Program-made: the position numbers and the translations under genes | The notes under the pieces: generated by a model | Databases searched by the model: none | The model's input: only the letters and a program-made list of their open reading frames with translations | What the model was told of the DNA's origin: nothing | Source of the DNA: Anaerocolumna chitinilytica | Lineage (GTDB): Bacteria > Bacillota > Clostridia > Lachnospirales > Lachnospiraceae | Length of the DNA: 64,000 nt | Assembly (NCBI RefSeq): GCF_014218355.1 | Contig: NZ_AP023368.1 | Location: 4,589,501-4,653,500 of the forward strand | Direction: 5' to 3' | Shown here: positions 7,161-15,794 of the stretch, piece after piece | Layout: each line of letters starts with the position of its first letter | Numbering within the stretch: position 1 is the stretch's first letter

Positions 7161-8448
7161 TGCCTTAAAGAGAAAGTTCATTCTACTATATACAATCTCA
7201 ACCGGATTTATTCTGACCTCTGTACTGGTAATTGTAATGTTTAATTCCAATAACCAACTGCTCCAGGAGAAAGAGAACAGCTTTCTTTCCAGTTTTTCCG
7301 CAATTTCCAGAACTCTGCAGCTTAATAAGGAAATCAGCCATTTGTGGCTGTCCCAGATGGAAACGGAAAATCTGCTGCTGATACATATTGAAGATAACGG
7401 GACTCCCTTGTTATATCAGGGTGTAACAAACACTCCTACCAAACGTGAGCTTCTGTTACAGAGATTAAAAGAAGCTGCCCTTTTAGATAATATCAATACA
7501 CTTGTGCGTCCTGTCTCCTTACAGGAACTGCAAAGCAGGACTTATCAGATAGAAGGACTTCATAAAGACCGTTATCTTGGAGCGGTATTTATTGTTCCTT
7601 CCGGAAACGGCTTTCGAAGCCTGCTCCTTTTACAATATTTAAACAGTAATCCCAGAAGCCGTTATGCACAGTTGCTTTTTGCAATTTCAATTGACCTTCT
7701 TGGTATTACCGGACTTTTCTTTGTAAGCCGGTGGATTGTGGAAAAATCACTATTACCAGTGGAAGAAAGCAGGCAGCAGCAGACAGAATTCATTGCTGCC
7801 GCTTCCCACGAACTAAAGTCTCCTTTAGCCGTTATCCGTGCCAATGCGTCGGCCGTTAAACTCGAACCAGCCTCTTCCTCCCGCTACCTTGAGGGAATTG
7901 ACAGGGAGTGCAGCCGTATGGCACTGCTTATCGAGGATATGCTTCTTCTCGCTTCCGCAGATACCAACCGGTGGCAGGCCAAAATGGAATATATCGATAT
8001 GGATACCTTATTAATTGAACTCTATGATACCTATTATCCTTACTGCAAAGAAAAGAGTAAAGAGCTAAAACTAATGCTGCCTGCGAATATACTGCCCAGG
8101 GTAAAAGGCGACAGTGTACGCATCAAGCAGCTTCTAGCAATATTAATCGACAATGCAGCCGCCTATACTGTCGCTGATGATACCATATTTCTTAAGGCAG
8201 GCTGTTATAAGAAGCAGCTGGTAATTGAAGTCGAGGATCACGGTCCCGGTATTGCGGATGAAAGAAAAAAAGATGTTTTCAGAAGATTCTACCGGGAGGA
8301 TAAAGGAAGAAAAGATAAAAATCATTATGGTCTTGGCCTTAGTATAGCAAAAGAATTGGCAGAGCTTCATAAAGGTACTATTGGCCTTCGGGATACCTTA
8401 GGCGGCGGTGCTACCTTTTATTTTAGTATTCCTATTGATAATTCCTGA
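7153..8448 (+). CDS. Membrane sensor histidine kinase
   Basis: Two-component kinase of 431 residues. TM1 (about 9-30) and TM2 (about 173-195) flank an extracytoplasmic region of roughly 140 residues with no recognised domain. HisKA follows with phospho-acceptor His219 (AAASHELKSPLAVIRA). The HATPase domain shows the N box LIDNAAA, G1 DHGPGI and G2 YGLGLSIAKELAELHKG. The ATG at 7153 overlaps the regulator stop (ATGCTTAA); the longer upstream frame is rejected because GGAG lies correctly before 7153. No HAMP domain is evident. It probably senses an extracellular ligand linked to the downstream transport genes. Confidence 0.9.
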   Translation: MLNALKRKFILLYTISTGFILTSVLVIVMFNSNNQLLQEKENSFLSSFSAISRTLQLNKEISHLWLSQMETENLLLIHIEDNGTPLLYQGVTNTPTKRELLLQRLKEAALLDNINTLVRPVSLQELQSRTYQIEGLHKDRYLGAVFIVPSGNGFRSLLLLQYLNSNPRSRYAQLLFAISIDLLGITGLFFVSRWIVEKSLLPVEESRQQQTEFIAAASHELKSPLAVIRANASAVKLEPASSSRYLEGIDRECSRMALLIEDMLLLASADTNRWQAKMEYIDMDTLLIELYDTYYPYCKEKSKELKLMLPANILPRVKGDSVRIKQLLAILIDNAAAYTVADDTIFLKAGCYKKQLVIEVEDHGPGIADERKKDVFRRFYREDKGRKDKNHYGLGLSIAKELAELHKGTIGLRDTLGGGATFYFSIPIDNS

Positions 8449-8462
8449 TTTATCCGTGTAAT

Positions 8463-8560
8463 TTATAATCTATGATATGAATGTCAAAAGCAATGTTTCA
8501 ATCTGTATACAGGCAATTTGAGAAAGGCTGACCTTTTGACACTTATATCATAATCTATAA
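8463..8560. repeat. Long imperfect palindromic element between kinase and binding-protein genes
   Basis: Two 28-nt arms (8463-8490 and 8533-8560) are inverted copies differing at only a few positions; both contain TGTCAAAAG or its complement. They enclose a 42-nt loop and could form a hairpin of nearly 100 nt. A diverged partial copy lies at 447-486, which points to a small dispersed (MITE- or REP-like) element rather than a simple terminator. No T-run follows the stem directly. Its position could affect expression of the downstream operon. Confidence 0.6.
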
Positions 8561-8603
8561 TTTCGTGAGATTTTTTAGAGATTTGACTGCTATTCTATTA
8601 CCT

Positions 8604-8654
8604 GAAAAGTGGTGAGGCATTTTACATACTTTATGTATCCGTCAACCACTTCAA
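8604..8654 (+). other. Second hairpin in the leader of the binding-protein operon
   Basis: AAGTGGT (8607-8613) pairs with ACCACTT (8645-8651), with further partial pairing outward (CTGA/TCAG). It lies about 40 nt before the start of the large lipoprotein gene. There is no T-run, so it is more likely an operator or leader structure than a terminator. Confidence 0.35.
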
Positions 8655-8692
8655 AATGTCAGAAAGGAAGCTTATAGCAACAGGTAAAAAGA

Positions 8693-10909
8693 ATGAAAAA
8701 AAGAACAGCGGCTTATTTTCTCATACTGACTCTCATTATAACGAGTCTTTTAGGATGCAGTCAGAAAGATAATATCCGTACAGACAATGAGATAGCAACA
8801 GATAAGGATACTTCTGTTCAGGAAAAAGGTAGATATCTTGAAAAAAAGATAGATTTACCGGAACTTAAGCAATCAGAAAGAATCCTGGATATTATACGAA
8901 ATAAGGAGAAAAAATTTGAAGTTTACACCTATGACAGTACCAAATTCCTCTATAGCTGCTACACTCTGGGAGATGACTTAACCTGGAGTCATAGCGAGCC
9001 CGGATGGTTAAATAAAAACGGGTCAGATAAGGCAACCATCACCTGTATGTGCCTGGGTCAGGATGGCAATTACTATGCCGCTTTTTCTGATTACGATGCA
9101 GGCGGTAAAAGTTTTCTGATTAAGTCAGAGGAAAATGGCAGCCGCTCTAAAAAGGTTGACCTTCCCTATCTTATAAAACCGTCTAAAAAAATCAAAAAAG
9201 TAACCTATTATCCCAGTATTGATAAGCTTCAGGTACTGGTAGACGGCAATCTGGTAATTCATGACATGTGGCAGAACAACAAGCTGCAGGTATTTTCCCC
9301 AGATGGGAAAGAGCTGGATAATATATCTGCCGACACCTTGAAAAACTTTACAGTAAAAGACAATACTATTATTGCAATAGAGGCATCCGGTTCCGGTATC
9401 TTCCTTTACGATACCCAAACAAAGAATAAAACAAAGACCTATGATTATACATACAACGATAATGGTGCCGCTTATGTTCTTTTAGAAGATGGTACCTTAC
9501 TGGTAGGCGATTCCGGCGGTATTCAGCGAATGATAAAGGACGGAACCATGTGGGAAAAAACCGTGGACGGTGCTTTGACTTCTATGAGTATGCCCAGTAT
9601 CTATATCCAAGGCTTATATGTGGGCGACGAATCCCCGGAAGACTATTACGGAGTTTTCTCCGATTCAGGAAGCAGCTATAAACTTCTTCACTTTAGCTAT
9701 GATAAGAATGTTCCTGCCGTCCCTTCCAATCAGCTTACCGTATATTCCTTAACGGAGAATAAAACCCTGCGCCAGGCTATCTCCCTGTACCAGGGAGAAA
9801 ATCCCGATACGCAGATAAATTATGTAGCTGCCATGGGAGATGAAGGCGGAAATAAATCAGACTATATCAAAGCTCTTAATACGGAGCTTTTGGCAGGTAA
9901 TGGAGCGGACATCATCCTGCTGGACGGATTGCCGGCGGATTCCTATATTGAAAAAGGAGTGTTAGCAGATATCTCCGATGTCATTAAACCCTTATCGGAG
10001 AGCGGAGAGATTCTTCCCAATATCGTAAAAGGTTATGAAGTCGATGGAAAAATATATCAAATGCCCCTCCGTTTTTCCGTTCCGGTTATTTACGGCAAAA
10101 AGGATGCTATCACTCATCTATCTCATATGAAGGACATCTCGGAATATATAAAGGCTTCTTCCGGTGTTCCTTATACAGGCCCCCTTACCTACCGTCAGCT
10201 GACACGTAACTATCTTGCCCTTTATCGGGAGGAATTCTTAACGGCTAACCAGCTGTCCGAAGATAATTTTACTTCCTTTCTTAAAAATCTAAAGGAAATC
10301 GCAGAGAATACCGGCTCGGTGGAAACTCTGAAAGACAGCGATGAGAATCAACTTTTCTGGGATTCCAGTAACACCTTTTTTGGAGTTAAAAAAGGTACAA
10401 TCCAGACTGGTATGACAAATATTATGGATATCACCGGTTCCATGATGCTCTTTGCCCTTTTAAAGGATACTTCCCTGGACTACGGCTCTCTTAACAGCGC
10501 TTACATGCCCTCCGGCATAGCAGGATTAAATAAATCCGGCAAACATCAGGAGGCTGCAAAGGCATTTCTTAAATTCCTGTATTCCAAAGAAGTTCAGGAT
10601 GCCGATCTTTATGAAGGTTTTCCTGTTAATAAAGCTTCTCTTGATAAGTGGTCGGAGGAAGAAAACAAAGATATCACTGCGGCAATGGGCGATAAAGAGG
10701 GTAATCAAATTGCTGCTAATTGGCCTGATAAAACAGACCGGCTCCGTTTATATAAAACGTTACAGAGTCTTAACAAACCTCTTAATATAGACGAAGAATT
10801 GGACAATATGCTGACAGAGCAAATAATTCCCTACTTAAAAGGTGATATTGACTTAAGTCAGGCAGTATCTGCCGTTAAAACGAAAGTCACCACCTATTTA
10901 TCAGAGTAA
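8693..10909 (+). CDS. Very large solute-binding lipoprotein with N-terminal beta-rich domain
   Basis: Extracellular binding protein anchored by a lipobox (LLGC, Cys22) after a KKR-led signal peptide. At 738 residues it is about 300 longer than ordinary family 1 sugar-binding proteins. Residues about 45-345 are rich in short beta strands with recurring G/D turns and look like a WD/YVTN-type propeller. From about 350 on the sequence is a normal family 1 binding fold (NKTLRQAISLYQGENPDTQINY, then AGNGADIILLDGLP). It would deliver a ligand to the two permeases; its stop overlaps the next start (TAATG). The added domain may bind cell-wall material, the adaptor, or a sensor. The ligand is unknown. 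Confidence 0.8.
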   Translation: MKKRTAAYFLILTLIITSLLGCSQKDNIRTDNEIATDKDTSVQEKGRYLEKKIDLPELKQSERILDIIRNKEKKFEVYTYDSTKFLYSCYTLGDDLTWSHSEPGWLNKNGSDKATITCMCLGQDGNYYAAFSDYDAGGKSFLIKSEENGSRSKKVDLPYLIKPSKKIKKVTYYPSIDKLQVLVDGNLVIHDMWQNNKLQVFSPDGKELDNISADTLKNFTVKDNTIIAIEASGSGIFLYDTQTKNKTKTYDYTYNDNGAAYVLLEDGTLLVGDSGGIQRMIKDGTMWEKTVDGALTSMSMPSIYIQGLYVGDESPEDYYGVFSDSGSSYKLLHFSYDKNVPAVPSNQLTVYSLTENKTLRQAISLYQGENPDTQINYVAAMGDEGGNKSDYIKALNTELLAGNGADIILLDGLPADSYIEKGVLADISDVIKPLSESGEILPNIVKGYEVDGKIYQMPLRFSVPVIYGKKDAITHLSHMKDISEYIKASSGVPYTGPLTYRQLTRNYLALYREEFLTANQLSEDNFTSFLKNLKEIAENTGSVETLKDSDENQLFWDSSNTFFGVKKGTIQTGMTNIMDITGSMMLFALLKDTSLDYGSLNSAYMPSGIAGLNKSGKHQEAAKAFLKFLYSKEVQDADLYEGFPVNKASLDKWSEEENKDITAAMGDKEGNQIAANWPDKTDRLRLYKTLQSLNKPLNIDEELDNMLTEQIIPYLKGDIDLSQAVSAVKTKVTTYLSE

Positions 10910-11784
10910 TGGGTGATAAAAAAAGCAGCAAAAAACACCTCCTGCAGCAAAAGGAAGCAAGAAAAGCCTGGCTTTTCCTGCTTCCAAGCCTGCTTGGGAT
11001 TACTGTTTTTGTACTGCTTCCCTTTTCTGACGTCATTCGCAGGTCTTTTTGCGAAGCGATGAGCCAGAGCTTCACCGGTTTATCCAATTATAGAACCGTA
11101 CTTGCCAATAAGGCTTTTTTGCTGGCTGTTAAAAATACTGCAAGGTTTGAGCTGCTCTGTATTCCTCTGCTTTTGAGCCTTTCTCTTATACTGGCTCTGC
11201 TTTTGTACTCCCAGCAAAAGTATGCCGGTTTTTTTAAGACCACATTTATGATTCCCTTGGCGATACCAGCGGCTTCTATGGTACTTATTTGGAAATTGCT
11301 GTTCCATGAAAAGGGCTTGCTGAATGTGCTGCTCCTGCACTTTGGTATAACAGGCAGTGACTATATGAATACCGATAAGGCCTTTTATGTACTGGTGTTC
11401 AGCTATCTCTGGAAAAACACCGGTTATGATATGGTATTATGGCTATCCGGTCTAAATGGGATTAATCCTTCTCTTTACGAAGCAGCAGATGCGGACGGTG
11501 CGGGAGCCTGGCAGAAATTCCGTTATATCACCTTTCCCCTTCTCACCCCTTCCCTTTTCATGATTGGTATTTTATCTTTTATCAACTCCTTTAAAGTATA
11601 CCGGGAGGCTTATCTGATATCGGGAAACTACCCCCATGAAAGCATATATCTCCTGCAGCATTTGTTCAATAACTGGTTTACTTCCCTGGATATACAGAAA
11701 ATGTCCGCAGCTGCCGTCCTCTACGTGCTTTTCTTTGTCGGACTGTTGTCCGTATTACAGCTATTTGACCGGGATACTGAATGA
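10909..11784 (+). CDS. Sugar-type ABC permease, MalF/UgpA family
   Basis: Inner-membrane permease of 291 residues with about six helices. The conserved ATPase-contact loop reads EAADADGAGAWQKFRYITFP, matching the EAA-x3-G-x9-I-x-LP motif. Its ATG overlaps the lipoprotein stop in TAATG. It pairs with the next gene to form the membrane channel. No ATPase is encoded in the locus, so it probably borrows a shared MsmX-type ATPase, as carbohydrate importers of Firmicutes commonly do. The ligand is not predictable, and the company of export-type genes makes a plain sugar importer doubtful. Confidence 0.88.
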   Translation: MGDKKSSKKHLLQQKEARKAWLFLLPSLLGITVFVLLPFSDVIRRSFCEAMSQSFTGLSNYRTVLANKAFLLAVKNTARFELLCIPLLLSLSLILALLLYSQQKYAGFFKTTFMIPLAIPAASMVLIWKLLFHEKGLLNVLLLHFGITGSDYMNTDKAFYVLVFSYLWKNTGYDMVLWLSGLNGINPSLYEAADADGAGAWQKFRYITFPLLTPSLFMIGILSFINSFKVYREAYLISGNYPHESIYLLQHLFNNWFTSLDIQKMSAAAVLYVLFFVGLLSVLQLFDRDTE

Positions 11785-11810
11785 ATTAACTATTCCTATA
11801 TGAGGTTTGC

Positions 11811-12662
11811 ATGAAAACACTAAGACTTACTGTAAAAACAACAGGTTTATTCCTGCTTGCCCTTGTTGTCTGGATTCCTATTATAATGATAGTAAACGGC
11901 TCCTTTATGGGCAGTGACGAACTTTCGAGAAATACCGGTCCGATTTTAAGAGATACTGCCGCAATGGCTGACTGGTCCTTCCTTCCCCTCTACCCTACCT
12001 TAAAGTCTTATGTAGAACTGTTATTTGACTCTCCCGGGTTCTTTGTAATGTTTTGGAACTCCTGTCTCCAGGTGATTCCCTCCCTTTTAGGCCAGCTGCT
12101 GACTGCCCTCCCTGCAGCCTGGGCCTTTGCCCGATTTGATTTTAAGGGAAAGAAACTGCTTTTTACTATGTATATTTTATTAATGATACTGCCTTTTCAG
12201 GTTACTATGGTTTCAAGCTATCTGGTACTGTTCAAGCTTCATTTAACAGGTACCCCCCTTGCCATTATACTGCCCAATCTTTTTTCTGCCTTTCCTGTTT
12301 TTATTATGGTGAAATTTTTCCGGGATATCCCAAAATCCCTCATTGAAGCTGCTAAACTGGACGGCGCAGGGGAAGGATACATCTTCTTTAAAATAGGAAT
12401 CCCCCTTGGTTCCTCTGGGATTTTCTCAGCGCTGCTGCTGGATTTTTTGGAATACTGGAATGCCGTGGAACAGCCCCTTACCTTTTTATCCCAGAAGAAA
12501 AATTTATGGCCCCTGTCATTATACCTGCCTGCTATATCCGCTGAAAATGCCGGAATTGCCTTTACGGCATCGGTGGTTACCATGGCGCTGTCATTGCTTT
12601 TATTTCTTTATGGGCAGAGATATCTGGAGCAGGGAATTGCCGCCTCCGGCTTAAAAGGCTGA
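11811..12662 (+). CDS. Sugar-type ABC permease, MalG family
   Basis: Partner permease of 283 residues. TM1 lies at about 9-29, an extracytoplasmic loop of about 60 residues follows, and several further helices complete the domain. The EAA loop reads EAAKLDGAGEGYIFFKIGIP. It starts 26 nt after the first permease and ends 15 nt before the adaptor gene, all in one operon. Together with the preceding permease it would form the heterodimeric channel for the ligand captured by the 738-residue lipoprotein. Confidence 0.88.
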   Translation: MKTLRLTVKTTGLFLLALVVWIPIIMIVNGSFMGSDELSRNTGPILRDTAAMADWSFLPLYPTLKSYVELLFDSPGFFVMFWNSCLQVIPSLLGQLLTALPAAWAFARFDFKGKKLLFTMYILLMILPFQVTMVSSYLVLFKLHLTGTPLAIILPNLFSAFPVFIMVKFFRDIPKSLIEAAKLDGAGEGYIFFKIGIPLGSSGIFSALLLDFLEYWNAVEQPLTFLSQKKNLWPLSLYLPAISAENAGIAFTASVVTMALSLLLFLYGQRYLEQGIAASGLKG

Positions 12663-12677
12663 GAAAGGACCATTATT

Positions 12678-14723
12678 ATGGAAAAACAATTAAAAAGATT
12701 GATAATTGGATTTTTTATAGCAATGCTCACCTTCACAATCGTATCAAGAGCTGCCGCATCTGTTATGGTTGCTAAAGTAAGTGTTGCCTCTGTAAGTGAT
12801 AGCCGCTTATCCTATGATGTATCCGGAACAGGAACTGTAAAGGGAAGTTCCGGTAAATATATACTTCTTCAAAATAACTGCCGCATAGCAAAGGTTGAAA
12901 AAAATGTCGGAGACACAGTAAAAAAGGGTGATGTATTATTTCGTTATGACCTTCCAAATCTAAAAGCCCAACTAGAAACTTTAAATGGGGAATTGCAAAA
13001 ACTTAAACTCCAATATGAAAAGAGCAGTCTAAGTACAGTAACCGACAATGGTAACCTCGACTTACAAACTGCACTATTACAACAAAGTAATGCGAAAGAA
13101 GATTTAAAAGAAGCAGAAGTTGCTCTAAGTGACATCAAGAAAACTTCCAAAAAGAAAAAGCTGGAAGAATACAATGCCAGTAAAGATGAACTGGCAGATA
13201 TGAAAGCCGAAAAAGATACGGCTTTGAAGTCCTTTCAGAGAGCTTTAAAGGACTCTGCCGACTCTCTGGCAGCCCTTGAGGAGCCCCAGATGACATTAAA
13301 CGGACTCTTAAGCGACTATAAAGAAGCTATTATAAGCCGCCAGGAGGAAACCATTACTGTTCGTATTAACAATATTTTTGATTTTTACTATCAAAAAAAA
13401 TACAAAGAACACAAAAAGGAAGTAGAAAGTGCCCAAACCAATCTTAAACGAGCGAAAGAGGATCTGGCGGATATTATCCGCAAATGGGATGCGGCGATCA
13501 ATTATTGGGATCAATACTCCGATGACCCCGCTACGAAAAAGAACTATGTAATACAAATTGCTTCCAGAAATTCAGAAGTTCAAAATGGAAATCGTGCCGT
13601 AGAAGATGCCCAGAGCAAATTGAACGAACTGACAGACGAGGATACAAAACTTAATAATGCCCTGCAAAACTACCGGAACGATCTGCAGACGAATAACACC
13701 CAAAAAGCAGATGGTTCCTATCAATTGCTTTACCAGCTTATCCTTGAAAAACTGGATATCAAAGACGAGACCCTTCTCTCTGCAAAGACGAAAATTGAAA
13801 GAGCAAAAGAAGATCTAGAAGATCAGGAAAATGAATGGAATGAAAAAATAGCAAAAGCCCAAAAGAAAGCAGACCTCCTATCCGGTGATCTAAAAGCAAT
13901 GGAAATGGGATTATATGATTACGGCAACGAACAAAGAGAGGGAGAAAATGCGGTAGAGGCAGCGAAAAGAGCTCTGAAGACAGCCGAGCTTTCCCTGGAA
14001 AAAGTGAGAACCGAGAATGGTATTAAGCAGGAAAATAAAGAACAGGAAGAAAAAGGTGAAGCGATAGACCTGGCAGGTCTTAAGCTGGATATTGATAAAA
14101 AGGAAGCAGAAATCCATAGCATAACCGCAATTATAAATAAAAAAGGTTACATAACCTCTCCTGTGAACGGAGTTGTCAGCCAATCAGGCTTAAAATATGG
14201 AATGCTGGTATCAGAAAATGTAAGCTTTATCATCTCCACCGGAGGATATGAGCTTTCCATGACGGCAAATGAAAAAGAAATGAAATATTTTGTTTCAGGA
14301 GACGAGGTAAAAATCAGGAAATATAACAGCAATACCCCTCTAACCTCAACCCTTGAATCAATCGGACTCCCTGATAATAACGGCCGGGTCACATTTACAG
14401 CCCTTCTTCCGGAAGGGAACTATAAGGAGGGTGAAAGCCTGGGTTTTCAGCTTACTAAGACTTCGGAGGAGTATAACAAATGCATTCCCATTAGTGCTAT
14501 CCGGCAGGGTTCTGATAACAGCACTTATGTACTGCTGGTTAAAGAAAGGGACAGTGTTCTTGGAAAAGAAACCGAAGCCTTTAAGATAAATGTCACAGTC
14601 CTGGATAAGGATAAGAATACAGCCGCCATAGACGCTTCTATCTCTGAAAAGGACTCTATTATAACAGATAGCAATAAATTCGTTGAGGAAGGGGATCGGG
14701 TGAGATTGAATGAAACGGAATAA
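12678..14723 (+). CDS. HlyD/MacA-type membrane fusion (adaptor) protein with very long coiled coil
   Basis: Membrane-anchored adaptor of 681 residues. One N-terminal helix (about 7-28) is followed by a biotinyl-lipoyl half-motif (VSGTGTVKGSSGKYILLQNN, then VEKNVGDTVKKGDVLFRYD, about 47-92). A charged alpha-helical hairpin spans about 93-475. The second lipoyl half (GYITSPVNGVVSQSGLKYG) and a beta-barrel domain complete the fold. MacA-like adaptors are usually 350-450 residues, so the coiled coil is unusually long. In Gram-positive bacteria such proteins partner MacB-type ABC exporters. Here the partner is evidently the next gene, whose start overlaps by 14 nt. Being in one operon with importer permeases is unusual. 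Confidence 0.8.
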   Translation: MEKQLKRLIIGFFIAMLTFTIVSRAAASVMVAKVSVASVSDSRLSYDVSGTGTVKGSSGKYILLQNNCRIAKVEKNVGDTVKKGDVLFRYDLPNLKAQLETLNGELQKLKLQYEKSSLSTVTDNGNLDLQTALLQQSNAKEDLKEAEVALSDIKKTSKKKKLEEYNASKDELADMKAEKDTALKSFQRALKDSADSLAALEEPQMTLNGLLSDYKEAIISRQEETITVRINNIFDFYYQKKYKEHKKEVESAQTNLKRAKEDLADIIRKWDAAINYWDQYSDDPATKKNYVIQIASRNSEVQNGNRAVEDAQSKLNELTDEDTKLNNALQNYRNDLQTNNTQKADGSYQLLYQLILEKLDIKDETLLSAKTKIERAKEDLEDQENEWNEKIAKAQKKADLLSGDLKAMEMGLYDYGNEQREGENAVEAAKRALKTAELSLEKVRTENGIKQENKEQEEKGEAIDLAGLKLDIDKKEAEIHSITAIINKKGYITSPVNGVVSQSGLKYGMLVSENVSFIISTGGYELSMTANEKEMKYFVSGDEVKIRKYNSNTPLTSTLESIGLPDNNGRVTFTALLPEGNYKEGESLGFQLTKTSEEYNKCIPISAIRQGSDNSTYVLLVKERDSVLGKETEAFKINVTVLDKDKNTAAIDASISEKDSIITDSNKFVEEGDRVRLNETE

Positions 14724-15783
14724 ATGCTTTATCATTCTATCTGTCTTTCTGCTTATATCACTCTTTTTCACGTGGTATACCTTGAAAAAAGCCTCTTTTT
14801 ACAGAGATGCTTATGCTGGCATTGGTATCCGGATTAAACCCGGTGCCGGTATAACGGAAGATGACCTGTTAAAAGCTCTTCAACAGGAAGAAACAGAAAA
14901 TGCAGGGCAGATTCCCTCTGTTACTGCCTGGGTGACAAAGGAGGCGAAGATTCAAAATACTTTTCTAAACAGAAAAGCAAAGGTAACGGCAGTTATTACG
15001 GCGGGAGATATGAGACACACGATACCTTCTTCCTTAATAGAAGGGGGGTACGTTTACCAGGATGATTATAACGGCTGTATTATTGATACAAGGACCGCAT
15101 ATTCTCTCTTTGGATCTCTTAATGTTATTGGAAATCAACTATCCTATAACAATAGAAGTTATTACATCCGGGGTATTGTAAAATCCAATCTTCCTTTGAT
15201 TATGATACAGGGTTTTCAGAAATCACAAGTCTATAATAATCTGGAATTTAACTATAAAAACAATGACAGGGCGGAAGCATTAGCCTCCGCCTTCCTTCAG
15301 AAATATGGTCTTGCAGTAAAATATACCAGTATTGACGAAAGCTTCTACGCCCGGGCTGTCTCTGCACTTCTGGTACTTCCTATCTGGCTTTTCTATGCCT
15401 TTATCGCCTTTTATTTCTTCAGGTTGTTCATGAGAAGCCGCAGGGAGTTTAAACCTGCAGTCTTTCTGGGATTAACCGGTATTCTTATTCTTACGGTATT
15501 AGGTTTTGGGCACCTTCTCTTTCAGTATGGAGGAAGCCCCTTTTATCTGCCTGAAAAAATAATACCAACAAAATGGTCCGACTTTGATTACTGGGTACGG
15601 CTGGGAAAAACAATCAAACAGCAGATCTTCCAAATGGATTATCTGACACCAAACCCCAAAGATATTCTGCTAAAAAAAGGGCTTTCAAATCTATGGCTTC
15701 ACTGCCTTGTTTCAGTGTTAATCTACCTGCACCTATTGAATGCCCTGACCAGCTGCCTAAAGAATACGAAGGGCTGCAGCTAA
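14710..15783 (+). CDS. Four-helix MacB/FtsX-like membrane protein
   Basis: Protein of 357 residues with one N-terminal helix (about 7-25), an extracytoplasmic domain (about 28-210) and three C-terminal helices (about 217-240, 248-272 and 328-348). This is the topology of MacB/FtsX permeases. The segment around 120-150 (IIDTRTAYSLFGSLNVIGNQ, then the YYIRGIVK strand) resembles the MacB periplasmic core (FG-x-x-x-x-G, V-x-G-V-x). Sequence in the helices is weakly conserved, so I would call it a divergent relative. It overlaps the adaptor gene, and no ATPase follows. Its stop overlaps the convergent GNAT stop. The substrate is unknown. Confidence 0.65.
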   Translation: MKRNKCFIILSVFLLISLFFTWYTLKKASFYRDAYAGIGIRIKPGAGITEDDLLKALQQEETENAGQIPSVTAWVTKEAKIQNTFLNRKAKVTAVITAGDMRHTIPSSLIEGGYVYQDDYNGCIIDTRTAYSLFGSLNVIGNQLSYNNRSYYIRGIVKSNLPLIMIQGFQKSQVYNNLEFNYKNNDRAEALASAFLQKYGLAVKYTSIDESFYARAVSALLVLPIWLFYAFIAFYFFRLFMRSRREFKPAVFLGLTGILILTVLGFGHLLFQYGGSPFYLPEKIIPTKWSDFDYWVRLGKTIKQQIFQMDYLTPNPKDILLKKGLSNLWLHCLVSVLIYLHLLNALTSCLKNTKGCS

Positions 15784-15794
15784 AGCAGCCTTTC
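15768..15794. terminator. Hairpin over two overlapping convergent stop codons
   Basis: GGCTGC (15772-15777) pairs with GCAGCC (15785-15790), extended by A/T pairs on both sides, and is followed by TTT on both strands. The loop contains CTAA, which holds the stop codon of each convergent gene. It probably works as a compact bidirectional terminator. Confidence 0.5.

Noticed and set aside
14358..14771. Open frame of 137 codons antisense to the adaptor and MacB-like genes
   Set aside because: No family resemblance and no start signal; overlaps two well-supported genes.
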